Assembly (NCBI RefSeq): GCF_000158035.1
Contig: NZ_EQ973490.1
Coordinates: 227,109-267,121 of the forward strand
Length of the DNA: 40,013 nt
Reading direction: 5' to 3'
Source of the DNA: Bacteroides cellulosilyticus DSM 14838
GTDB taxonomy: Bacteria > Bacteroidota > Bacteroidia > Bacteroidales > Bacteroidaceae
Position numbers and translations under genes: made by a program. Under the pieces are notes generated by a model that was not told where the DNA came from, made no database searches, and was given only the letters and a program-made list of their open reading frames with translations. Within the stretch, counting starts at the first letter, position 1; every line of letters begins with the position of its first letter. Shown piece after piece: positions 18,001 through 26,014 of this stretch.

Positions 18001-18195
18001 TTTGAGCTCTCCTTCTCTTGGGAATTGCTCTCCCCCGATAACGGGGGAGCCGGAGGGGGTGGAGTACCCTGAAAGGGGGAGGTGGTAGGTAAAATTACAA
18101 AATTCCTATTTCTCATATAATAAAGAATACTATTATCCTCCTACCACCCCACCCTAAAGGGCACCCCTCCTCCCAGGAGGAGGGGAATTTGAGAT
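18001..18195. repeat. GC-rich inverted-repeat element (MITE- or REP-like)
   Basis: The 235-base gap between the DUF4922 and SpoIID genes holds an element whose ends are imperfect inverted copies. The left arm ends GGTGGTAGG (18081-18089) and the right arm begins CCTACCACC (18140-18148). Outside these lie G-rich and C-rich tracts (GGGGGAGCCGGAGGGGGTGG on the left, CACCCCTCCTCCCAGGAGG on the right). The middle is AT-rich. There is no open frame, so it is a non-coding dispersed element able to form a long hairpin in the transcript. Confidence 0.6.
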
Positions 18196-18223
18196 AGTAA
18201 TGCAATATAACACTTAAATAAGT

Positions 18224-19588
18224 ATGAAAGAGCCCAAAGTACACGTAGGCATATTGTTCGAGCCGCAAATAGAGTTTATCCTGCTGAATCCGTACCGCAT
18301 CAACGGTATGGAAATCAGTGGTAAGCAGGTTGTGACCTACAACGAAGGCAGGATACTGTGGAACGGACGCCTTTATGACGAACTTCTATTTGAACCTGTA
18401 AACGAAACCACCGACGCTTTCGAACTGCTCGATGTCACCATCGGCATCAACTTCCACTGGGAGCGTAAAGAAGACCAGCGCTTCCTGGGTTCTCTGAAGA
18501 TTATTGTGGAGAACAAGAAGCTGACAGGCATCAACGTCATTCACGTAGAAGATTACCTGACCAGCGTAATCTCCAGTGAAATGAGCGCAACGGCTTCATT
18601 AGAGCTGCTGGAGGCACATGCAGTAATTTCACGAAGTTGGCTTTTGGCTCAGATTCATAAGAACAAGGAGATTACGGAAACCCAGACAGAGTATTCCGCT
18701 TTCACCCAAACAGATGAAGAGTTAATCCGTTGGTACGACCGTGAAGACCACACCCGTTTCGACGTCTGTGCAGACGACCATTGCCAGCGTTACCAAGGCA
18801 TTACCCGCGCCTCCACCGAAATCGTAAAGCAAGCCATCGCTGCCACCCGCGGACAAGTATTGACATCCGACGGTAAGATATGCGATGCCCGCTTCTCTAA
18901 ATGCTGTGGCGGTGCATTCGAAGAATTCCAGTATTGCTGGGAAGATGTGAAGTATCCCTATCTCCTGAAACAACGGGATTTCCGTATCTTCAGTTCCAAA
19001 TTCAATGACTTGAGTTTCGAAAACACCTTATCCGGTAGCGGATTACCAGATCTGACCGACGAGCAAGAAGCCGAGACATGGATACGTACTTCTCCACCCG
19101 CTTTCTGCAACACCACAGACAAGAAAGTCCTCTCACAGGTATTGAATAACTATGACCAGGAAACCACCGACTTCTATCGCTGGAAAGTAGTTTACACCCA
19201 GGAAGAACTTTCTGCACTGATTCTGAAACGTTCCGGCATCGATTACGGGCAAATCATTGACCTTGTTCCTATTGCCCGTGGAACTTCAGGTCGCCTCTGG
19301 AAACTGAAAATCATAGGAACCAAGAAGACGCTCACCATCGGTAAAGAGCTGGAAATACGTCGCACGCTGTCCACTTCCCACCTGTACAGTTCCGCATTCG
19401 TAGTAGATAAGGAAGACGTCTCTCCCGAAGGTATCCCCGCCCGTTTCATCCTCACCGGAGCAGGCTGGGGGCACGGTGTAGGACTATGCCAGATCGGTGC
19501 TGCCGTTATGGGCGAACAAGGCTATAAGTATGACGCAATACTGCTGCACTATTACATAGGCGCAAATATCGAGAAGCTATATGAGTAA
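18224..19588 (+). CDS. SpoIID/LytB-domain protein lacking a signal peptide
   Basis: SpoIID enzymes are lytic transglycosylases that cut glycans whose stem peptides have been removed. The core motif is present: EDYLTSVISSEMS with the catalytic-type glutamate at residue 119, then EAHAVISRSWLLAQ. The C-terminal signature GWGHGVGLCQIGA is also present, with an insertion of roughly 170 residues between them. The length is 454. The protein starts MKEPKVHVGIL with no hydrophobic leader, and an in-frame TAA lies two codons upstream of the ATG, so no longer start exists. It should therefore remain in the cytoplasm, unlike known SpoIID enzymes. It sits 19 bases before ampG, which imports muropeptides, so it may act on AmpG cargo. 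Four cysteines near residues 190-245 (CADDHC, KCCGG) could bind metal. Confidence 0.82.
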   Translation: MKEPKVHVGILFEPQIEFILLNPYRINGMEISGKQVVTYNEGRILWNGRLYDELLFEPVNETTDAFELLDVTIGINFHWERKEDQRFLGSLKIIVENKKLTGINVIHVEDYLTSVISSEMSATASLELLEAHAVISRSWLLAQIHKNKEITETQTEYSAFTQTDEELIRWYDREDHTRFDVCADDHCQRYQGITRASTEIVKQAIAATRGQVLTSDGKICDARFSKCCGGAFEEFQYCWEDVKYPYLLKQRDFRIFSSKFNDLSFENTLSGSGLPDLTDEQEAETWIRTSPPAFCNTTDKKVLSQVLNNYDQETTDFYRWKVVYTQEELSALILKRSGIDYGQIIDLVPIARGTSGRLWKLKIIGTKKTLTIGKELEIRRTLSTSHLYSSAFVVDKEDVSPEGIPARFILTGAGWGHGVGLCQIGAAVMGEQGYKYDAILLHYYIGANIEKLYE

Positions 19589-19607
19589 ACAGAAATAAGA
19601 AAATACC

Positions 19608-21482
19608 ATGAAACAATCTACCAAGAAAACCAGTCCGTGGGCATGGATACCTACCCTGTACTTTGCACAAGGTTTGCCCTACGTAGCCGTGATGACCATT
19701 TCCGTCATCATGTACAAGCGTTTGGGAATATCCAACACGGATATCGCTCTCTACACCGGTTGGCTCTACCTGCCATGGGTAATCAAGCCTTTCTGGAGTC
19801 CATTTGTCGACTTGATCAAGACTAAACGGTGGTGGACCGTCGTCATGCAATACATCCTTGCCTTTGCATTGGCAGGCATTGCATTTTCCATCCCCACTCC
19901 CTTCTTCTTCCAATTGACACTGGCAGTATTCTGGATAGTGGGCTTCACCTCCGCAACTCATGACATTGCGGCGGATGGATTCTATATGCACGCCCTGACG
20001 GAGCATGAACAATCGCTCTACGTGGGCATCCGAAGTACATTTTACCGTATTGCCACGGTAGCCGGACAAGGCTTGCTGGTCATCATTGCGGGATTGATTG
20101 AAACCGGAACCGGTCTCGAACCTGCCATGCTGCAAGTTCAAGTCTCACCCTCTTACACTAACACCCTGACCTTGCCCGACTTTGAGGATACGAATATCGA
20201 CACACAAAAAGAAGCCTATTTCGTATATACCTCTCCGATAGTACAAGCAGGTGTCACCGCTACCGCTGATAATGATTCGGTAGATATAAAGACACGGATT
20301 GCCGAATTGGAAAAAGCGGTCAAAGCATCCAACATAGCCAACCACTTCGTTCCGGCCGAGGAAGCCAAAGAAGGCGATGCCACCGTAAAAGCAGAGAAAA
20401 AGGAGAGCACTTTCACCGCATGGGTACGTGAAACTTTCGGCGAGAAGCGCGAAGTAGCCGAAGGTGCTGTTGATAACGTTGCCATAGTAGGCGTACGTCT
20501 GTCCAAGCAACCATCTGCCGATGAAACCAAGATATTGAATGTCACCTTCAAAGACGGTGACCAAAGTATCAAACTGGAACAGAACAGCCTTTCCACCCGG
20601 TTCGAATTCACTGCCGAGAACTGGGACAAGCCTGCTTACCTACTGTTCAGAATAGATCATAAGATTAAGAACGAGACTTCCGCTACCTTCGAAGGTGCAT
20701 CCGGTAACATTCCGTTTGCCTGGTTGATAGTATTCATCGTACTGTCCGGATTCTTCTTTGCGGTAAGTATTTACCACAACTGGATATTGCCGAAACCCGC
20801 ATCCGACCGTCCGTCGAAAGACGTTACCGCCCAGAATCTGATGAAGGAATTCTTCGATACTTTCAAGAGCTTTTTCACCAAACCACAGGCAGGAGTCGCT
20901 ATCCTCTTTATGTTGCTCTACCGTCTGCCGGAAGCACAGCTCGTGAAGCTCATCAATCCTTTCCTTCTGGACCCAATAGACAAAGGCGGACTGGGGCTGA
21001 CTACCGGACAAGTTGGTTTCGTCTATGGTACTATCGGTATCATCGGACTGACAATTGGCGGTATCATTGGCGGTCTTGTTGCTGCACGGGGCGGATTGAA
21101 GAAGTGGTTATGGCCAATGGCATGGAGTATGTCCCTCACCTGTCTGACATTCATCTATCTGAGTTATGCACAGGATCACTCGTTGCTGACAGTCAACATC
21201 TGTATCTTCATCGAACAGTTCGGCTATGGTTTCGGCTTCACAGCTTATATGCTGTATCTGATTTATTTCTCGGAAGGCGAGCACAAAACTGCCCATTACG
21301 CCATCTGCACAGGATTCATGGCACTGGGAATGATGTTACCCGGAATGGCTGCCGGATGGTTACAGGAAACCATCGGTTACCGACACTTCTTCGTATGGAC
21401 CATTATCTGTTGTGCCGCTACCATCGGAGTATGTGCGTTCATCAAGATAGATCCGAGCTTCGGAAGGAAGAAAGAAGAGTGA
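19608..21482 (+). CDS. ampG: AmpG-like muropeptide permease (MFS) with a large periplasmic insertion
   Basis: This major-facilitator protein imports muropeptides such as GlcNAc-anhydroMurNAc species. The AmpG-type N-terminal half is clear: LYFAQGLPYVAVMTISV, YLPWVIKPFWSPFVD and FTSATHDIAADGF. At 624 residues it is much longer than E. coli AmpG (491). The excess lies between helix 5 (ends near residue 164) and helix 6 (starts near 368). With a cytoplasmic N-terminus this loop of about 200 residues is periplasmic. It contains a helical, lysine/glutamate-rich part and a beta-rich part (VAIVGVRLSKQ, ILNVTFKDGDQSI). The insertion may bind or guide wall fragments. The gene lies between the SpoIID-type gene and a DUF1343 gene, which supports the assignment. 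Confidence 0.85.
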   Translation: MKQSTKKTSPWAWIPTLYFAQGLPYVAVMTISVIMYKRLGISNTDIALYTGWLYLPWVIKPFWSPFVDLIKTKRWWTVVMQYILAFALAGIAFSIPTPFFFQLTLAVFWIVGFTSATHDIAADGFYMHALTEHEQSLYVGIRSTFYRIATVAGQGLLVIIAGLIETGTGLEPAMLQVQVSPSYTNTLTLPDFEDTNIDTQKEAYFVYTSPIVQAGVTATADNDSVDIKTRIAELEKAVKASNIANHFVPAEEAKEGDATVKAEKKESTFTAWVRETFGEKREVAEGAVDNVAIVGVRLSKQPSADETKILNVTFKDGDQSIKLEQNSLSTRFEFTAENWDKPAYLLFRIDHKIKNETSATFEGASGNIPFAWLIVFIVLSGFFFAVSIYHNWILPKPASDRPSKDVTAQNLMKEFFDTFKSFFTKPQAGVAILFMLLYRLPEAQLVKLINPFLLDPIDKGGLGLTTGQVGFVYGTIGIIGLTIGGIIGGLVAARGGLKKWLWPMAWSMSLTCLTFIYLSYAQDHSLLTVNICIFIEQFGYGFGFTAYMLYLIYFSEGEHKTAHYAICTGFMALGMMLPGMAAGWLQETIGYRHFFVWTIICCAATIGVCAFIKIDPSFGRKKEE

Positions 21483-21533
21483 TAAAAAGTGATAAGCGGT
21501 AAGTGATAAGCAAGAAATCATAAATTATAAATC
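21483..21533 (+). repeat. Repeat-filled gap: GTGATAAG words plus TAAATCATAAAT motif
   Basis: The gap after ampG is made almost entirely of two short repeat types. First come AGTGATAAGC/AAGTGATAAGC copies, then AAATCATAAATTATAAATCAT running into the next start codon. The first type recurs at 12541, 36509 and 37410, the second at 8909 and 28191. Confidence 0.55.
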
Positions 21534-22766
21534 ATGAAGAAATACATTCTCCTTTGCCTGCTCTGTGTGCTCTGTGGTACATCGCAGGCACAAAAGATAA
21601 GAATAAAGACAGGCATCGAAGTCCTGAAAGACCAGAATTTCAAGTGTCTGGAAGGCAAACGCATAGGTCTGATTACCAACCCTACCGGAGTGGATAATCA
21701 GATGAAATCCACCATTGACATTCTGCATAAAGCACCGAACGTAAATCTGGTTGCCCTCTTCGGTCCGGAGCACGGGGTTCGTGGTGACGTACATGCCGGC
21801 GACCACGTGACGGACATTAAAGATGCCACCACCGGATTGCCTGTATATTCTCTTTACGGCAAAACCCGCAAGGCTACGCCAGAGATGCTGAAAGACATTG
21901 ACGTATTGGTCTACGATATCCAGGATATCGGTTGCCGCTCATTCACCTATATCAGTACAATGGGGCTGGCTATGGAAGCTGCGGCCGAAAACGGTAAAGA
22001 ATTTATTGTATTGGATCGCCCCAATCCGGTAGGCGGCCTCAAGATAGAAGGCAATCTGGTAGAAGATGATTGCATTTCTTTTGTCAGTCAGTTCAAGATT
22101 CCGTACCTTTACGGACTGACTTGCGGTGAGCTGGCATTGATGCTGAACGGAGAGAAGATGATGGCAGCACAATGTAACCTGCACGTTGTGAAGATGAAAG
22201 GCTGGAAACGCAAGATGGACTATGTACAGACGGGGTTGCAATGGGTACCCTCTTCTCCGCATATTCCTCATCCGCACTCGGCTATATTCTATCCGGTAAG
22301 CGGTATTCTGGGTGAACTGGGATACATATCCATCGGGGTAGGCTATACGATACCGTTCCAGATGTTTGCCGCACAGTGGGTAGAAGCAGAAAAACTGGCG
22401 GGAAACCTGAACGCATTGAATGTGCCGGGTGTTGTATTCAGGCCGATGTATCTGAAACCCTTCTACTCCGTAGGTAAAGGTGAATTGCTGCAAGGCGTAC
22501 AGGTACACATCATGGATGTGCAGAAAGCTCCGCTGAGCGACATCCAGTTCCTGGTGATGCAGGAGATCGCAGCGCTCTATCCTGACCGTGCCGTATTTGA
22601 GCATGCCGACAAGGGACGTTTTCGTATGTTCGACATGGTAAGCGGCTCGGAAGAGATACGCAAGCGATTCTCACAGCGCAACCGCTGGGAAGACGTGCGC
22701 GACTATTGGTATAAGGATGCTGAAGACTTCCGACGATTGTCTAAGAAGTACTACCTATACAAGTAA
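21534..22766 (+). CDS. Divergent DUF1343 (NamZ-like) periplasmic protein
   Basis: This is a second DUF1343 protein, 410 residues with a signal peptide (MKKYILLCLLCVLCGTSQAQ). The N-terminal motif is intact, with PEHG at residues 78-81 (proposed catalytic Glu79), VRGDVHAGDHV, VYDIQDIGCRSFTY and DRPNPVGG. The C-terminal half differs from the canonical copy at 7730. Where that has PPSPNLPN and LGRGT, this has SSPHIPHPHSAIF and ISIGVGYT, so the arginine of the GRGT loop is missing. It is therefore likely to have a different substrate preference, for example a different reducing-end sugar or chain length. Some Bacteroidota are known to carry two NamZ paralogues near murTKQ. It lies between ampG and the D-lactate dehydrogenase-like gene. 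Confidence 0.85.
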   Translation: MKKYILLCLLCVLCGTSQAQKIRIKTGIEVLKDQNFKCLEGKRIGLITNPTGVDNQMKSTIDILHKAPNVNLVALFGPEHGVRGDVHAGDHVTDIKDATTGLPVYSLYGKTRKATPEMLKDIDVLVYDIQDIGCRSFTYISTMGLAMEAAAENGKEFIVLDRPNPVGGLKIEGNLVEDDCISFVSQFKIPYLYGLTCGELALMLNGEKMMAAQCNLHVVKMKGWKRKMDYVQTGLQWVPSSPHIPHPHSAIFYPVSGILGELGYISIGVGYTIPFQMFAAQWVEAEKLAGNLNALNVPGVVFRPMYLKPFYSVGKGELLQGVQVHIMDVQKAPLSDIQFLVMQEIAALYPDRAVFEHADKGRFRMFDMVSGSEEIRKRFSQRNRWEDVRDYWYKDAEDFRRLSKKYYLYK

Positions 22767-22804
22767 GGAACAATAAACGCTTCTTACACTGAAAAAGTCA
22801 TAAA

Positions 22805-22919
22805 GACATATGTATGTCACCCCTCATGAGATACGTATGTCATGGGTCATGAGAAGCCCATATCATGAGAGGTGAGATACGCTTCTCATCACAGGAGAGA
22901 CCGGGATGTCATTAAAACA
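22805..22919 (+). repeat. 23-bp degenerate tandem repeat, about five units
   Basis: Units of 23 bases start at 22805, 22828, 22851, 22874 and 22897. Most begin GAGA, two begin GAGATACG, and several contain ATGTCA or TCATGAG. ATGAGAAGC (22849-22857) and GCTTCTCAT (22881-22889) are inverted, so a hairpin can form. The array occupies the gap between the divergent DUF1343 gene and the dehydrogenase gene. There are no distinct spacers. Confidence 0.55.
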
Positions 22920-22994
22920 ATCCTACAGCACATTCTGACGGGGGTGCCGGTGAAAGAAGAAAAGAATGATAAGGAAAAGAAAGGCGAAAACACT

Positions 22995-25988
22995 ATGGTA
23001 AAAAGTAGCTACACTTCGTTTTTGCAGGAAATAAGGGGACTTATTCCGCAAGATAGGATATATACCGACGAACTACGCCGGTTGGCATGGGGAACAGATG
23101 CGGGTTTCTACCGCCTTATCCCACAAATCGTGATTCGTTCCAATAGCGAAGAGGAAATCTCCGACCTGTTGAGACTTGCCGACCGTTACGGTCTGCCAGT
23201 AACGTTTCGTGCCGCAGGAACCAGTTTGTCGGGACAAGCCATTAGTGACTCTATCCTGATAGTAGCCGGAAAACATTGGGAGAAGTACAGCATTTCTCCC
23301 GATCATGAACAGATTACCTTGCAACCAGGCATCATCGGTCAGCGGGTTAACGAGATTCTTGCCCCCTACGGACGTAAGTTTGCTCCGGACCCGGCAAGCG
23401 TGAAAAGTGCTATGGTAGGCGGCATCGTCATGAACAACGCCTCGGGTATGAATTGCGGCACACATGCCAATAGTGACAAAGTGCTTCTTTCCGCCCGCAT
23501 TGTATTAGCGGACGGCACCGTGCTGGATACAGGGGATGATATTTCGCGTGCTTCCTTCGAAGCCACCCACCCCGATTTCTACAATCGCATCTGCGAACTG
23601 CGGGACCAGATACGTGCCAACGAAGAACTCGCTGCACGCATCCGCTACAAATATTCCATCAAGAACGTAACCGGATTGAATCTTCTGCCATTCATTCGCT
23701 TCGATGACCCGTTCGATATTATTGCCCACCTGATGGTAGGCTCGGAAGGCACGCTTGCGTTCCTTTCCCAGATTACCATGCGCACAGAGTACGACTATCC
23801 GCACAAGGCAAGCGCCATGCTCTATTTTACCAGTATCAAGGATGCCTGTCGGGCAGTGGTGGCGATGAAGGAGTTGACAAATCGTAATTCTTCATCCCCG
23901 TCATCCGTGTCATCTGCTGATGAAAAATTAGTAAAAGGCGCCGAACTGCTGGACTACAAGAGCCTCTCTTCGGTAGAAGACCCTGTCTACTTAAAGTATA
24001 AGCAAGAAGTTGCCGATGCCTCCGGCCTCACAGCCGTGCTGACTGAGACCAAAGCCCGCACCCGCGAGGAATTGGAACAGAATATCTCAGTGATCGAAAA
24101 GTGTCTGAAACCTTTCAGTACCTACATCCCCGTGCACTTCACCGACCGACCGGGAGAATATTCCAAGTATTGGGCTATCCGCTCAGGTATATTCCCATCC
24201 GTAGGCGGTACACGCCAACCCGGCACTACCTGCCTCATCGAGGACGTAGCCTTCCACATCGAAGACCTGCCCGAAGCCACTGCCGATCTGCAACAGCTCA
24301 TCGCCCGCCACGGCTACGATGATGCCTGCATCTACGGTCATGCCTTGGAAGGCAACTACCATTTTATCCTGAACCAGTCCTTCAGTACCGACGCCGATGT
24401 AAAGCGCTACGAGGACCTGATGAATGACGTAAAGACTCTGGTAGTCGATAAATACGACGGTTCGCTGAAAGCAGAACATGGCACCGGACGTAACATGGCC
24501 CCCTTCGTGAAATATGAATGGGGAGAGGCAGCTTTTGAAGCCATGAAGGCAGTCAAGCAGTTGTTCGACCCGAAAGGGCTGCTCAATCCGGGAGTTATCT
24601 TCAATGATGACCCGCAATGTCACATCAAAAACTTCAAACCGCTGCCGTTGATTCCTATCGACGAAGCCAGTCCTGCCGAAAAAGTAAACAAGTGCATCGA
24701 ATGTGGCTTCTGCGAAGTGAACTGCCTATCGTGCGGCTTTACCCTTTCTTCGCGCCAGCGCATTGTACTGCAACGGGAAATATCACGTCTGAAACAAAGC
24801 GGTACAGACCCGGAACGTCTGTCTCTACTCGAAAAACAATACCGCTACCCGGGCAATCAAACTTGCGCAGGAGACGGACTGTGCTCCATGTCTTGCCCGA
24901 TGAATATCAATACAGGCGACCTGACCCATATCATCCGCCAGGAAACGCTACCGAAAGGTAGCCTCGGATATAAAGCAGGAGATTTCATAGCCAATCACTT
25001 TGCCAGTGTCAAGAGTAGTCTGCGCCCCGTTTTATCATTAGCCAATTTCGGACACTCCGTATTAGGAACCAAAGCCATGAGCAGCATTACGAAAGGGATG
25101 CACAATGTATTGGGCATACCTTTGTGGACGCCTGCCATGCCGAAGAGCTATAAAGTGACAAGCTACAAGCTACAAGCTACAACAGATATGAGTGACGAGC
25201 TACAAGCTACGAGTACTATGCAGAATGATAGCGCAACACTGGTAGCTTGTAGTTCTGTAGCTCGTAACTCCACAGCTGACAAAGTAGTTTATTTCCCCAG
25301 CTGCATCAACCAAACCATGGGACTCCCGAAAAAATCCCCCGTGGAGCAACCTTTGGTAAACAAGATGATCTCCCTCCTGCAAAAAGGCGGTTACGAAGTC
25401 ATCTTCCCCAAGGACATGGATAAGCTCTGTTGTGGCACCATCTGGGAAAGTAAAGGTATGCTCGACATTGCCGATCGCAAAGCCGCAGAACTCGAAGCCG
25501 CCCTTTGGGAAGCCAGCGAGCAAGGCAAATATCCTGTCCTCTGCGATCAAAGCCCCTGCCTGCATCGCATGCGCGAAACCATTCAAAAGATGAAGCTCTA
25601 CGAACCTGCAGAATTCATCTACACTTTCCTGCGAGACAAACTGGTCTTCACGCAGACCGACCGCCCCGTAGCAGTACACATCACCTGCTCCATGCGCAAA
25701 ATGGGACTGGCAGATACAATTGTTTCCCTGGCAAAACTCTGTTCTACGCATGTCTTCGTACCCGAAGAAGTAGGCTGCTGTGGTTTTGCCGGCGACCGCG
25801 GATTCACCTATCCCGAACTGAATTCCTATGCCTTGCGCAAACTCCGTCCGCAGATAGAAGCATCCGGCATCACTATCGGCTACTCTAACAGTCGTACTTG
25901 CGAAATAGGACTGACTACCAACTCAGGTATCCCCTACGTCTCTATCGCCTATCTCGTAGACCAATGTACGAAGGGAATTGACAATTGA
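22995..25988 (+). CDS. FAD- and iron-sulfur-linked D-lactate dehydrogenase-like oxidoreductase
   Basis: This 997-residue protein fuses an FAD_binding_4/FAD-oxidase C half with an iron-sulfur half. The FAD part has PVTFRAAGTSLSGQA, VGGIVMNNASGM and HALEGNYHF. The first 4Fe-4S motif is CIECGFCEVNC (Cys567, 570, 573, 577), and a second cluster motif is CAGDGLCSMSCP. Two CCG-type blocks follow (LCCGTIWESKG near 812 and GCCGFAGDRG near 927). This layout is that of GlcD/GlpC-like D-lactate or glycolate dehydrogenases that pass electrons to the respiratory chain. D-lactate is favoured because MurQ, encoded four genes downstream, releases it. The frame is open from a GTG at 22872, but that would start inside the tandem repeat, so ATG 22995 is preferred. 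A repeat has inserted in frame at about residues 718-764. Confidence 0.82.
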   Translation: MVKSSYTSFLQEIRGLIPQDRIYTDELRRLAWGTDAGFYRLIPQIVIRSNSEEEISDLLRLADRYGLPVTFRAAGTSLSGQAISDSILIVAGKHWEKYSISPDHEQITLQPGIIGQRVNEILAPYGRKFAPDPASVKSAMVGGIVMNNASGMNCGTHANSDKVLLSARIVLADGTVLDTGDDISRASFEATHPDFYNRICELRDQIRANEELAARIRYKYSIKNVTGLNLLPFIRFDDPFDIIAHLMVGSEGTLAFLSQITMRTEYDYPHKASAMLYFTSIKDACRAVVAMKELTNRNSSSPSSVSSADEKLVKGAELLDYKSLSSVEDPVYLKYKQEVADASGLTAVLTETKARTREELEQNISVIEKCLKPFSTYIPVHFTDRPGEYSKYWAIRSGIFPSVGGTRQPGTTCLIEDVAFHIEDLPEATADLQQLIARHGYDDACIYGHALEGNYHFILNQSFSTDADVKRYEDLMNDVKTLVVDKYDGSLKAEHGTGRNMAPFVKYEWGEAAFEAMKAVKQLFDPKGLLNPGVIFNDDPQCHIKNFKPLPLIPIDEASPAEKVNKCIECGFCEVNCLSCGFTLSSRQRIVLQREISRLKQSGTDPERLSLLEKQYRYPGNQTCAGDGLCSMSCPMNINTGDLTHIIRQETLPKGSLGYKAGDFIANHFASVKSSLRPVLSLANFGHSVLGTKAMSSITKGMHNVLGIPLWTPAMPKSYKVTSYKLQATTDMSDELQATSTMQNDSATLVACSSVARNSTADKVVYFPSCINQTMGLPKKSPVEQPLVNKMISLLQKGGYEVIFPKDMDKLCCGTIWESKGMLDIADRKAAELEAALWEASEQGKYPVLCDQSPCLHRMRETIQKMKLYEPAEFIYTFLRDKLVFTQTDRPVAVHITCSMRKMGLADTIVSLAKLCSTHVFVPEEVGCCGFAGDRGFTYPELNSYALRKLRPQIEASGITIGYSNSRTCEIGLTTNSGIPYVSIAYLVDQCTKGIDN
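25147..25285 (+). repeat. AGCTACAAGCTAC repeat inserted in frame in the dehydrogenase gene
   Basis: Inside the dehydrogenase reading frame lie several copies of AGCTACAAGCTAC. CTACAAGCTAC (25200-25210) is followed by its exact inverse GTAGCTTGTAG (25242-25252), and a further GTAGCTCGTAAC follows. The segment encodes a low-complexity linker (SYKLQATTDMSDELQAT and onward to RNSTADK) between the ferredoxin-like and CCG domains. This word type has the character of a non-coding dispersed repeat, here translated in frame. Confidence 0.65.
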
Positions 25989-26014
25989 ATAAATAACTTA
26001 ACACACTTATTACA

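Noticed and set aside
19506..20141. Minus-strand open frame of 211 codons opposite ampG
   Set aside because: Antisense shadow with no family features and no promoter.
21939..22604. Minus-strand open frame of 221 codons inside the divergent DUF1343 gene
   Set aside because: Rich in His, Arg and Cys with no signal or motif; explained by codon use of the sense gene.
22805..22919. CRISPR-like regular repeat in 23-base steps
   Set aside because: Same reasons: no spacers, imperfect units, no cas genes.
22872..22994. N-terminal extension of the dehydrogenase from GTG 22872
   Set aside because: It would translate the tandem repeat and gives a lysine/glutamate-rich segment unlike the family; ATG 22995 begins the conserved part.
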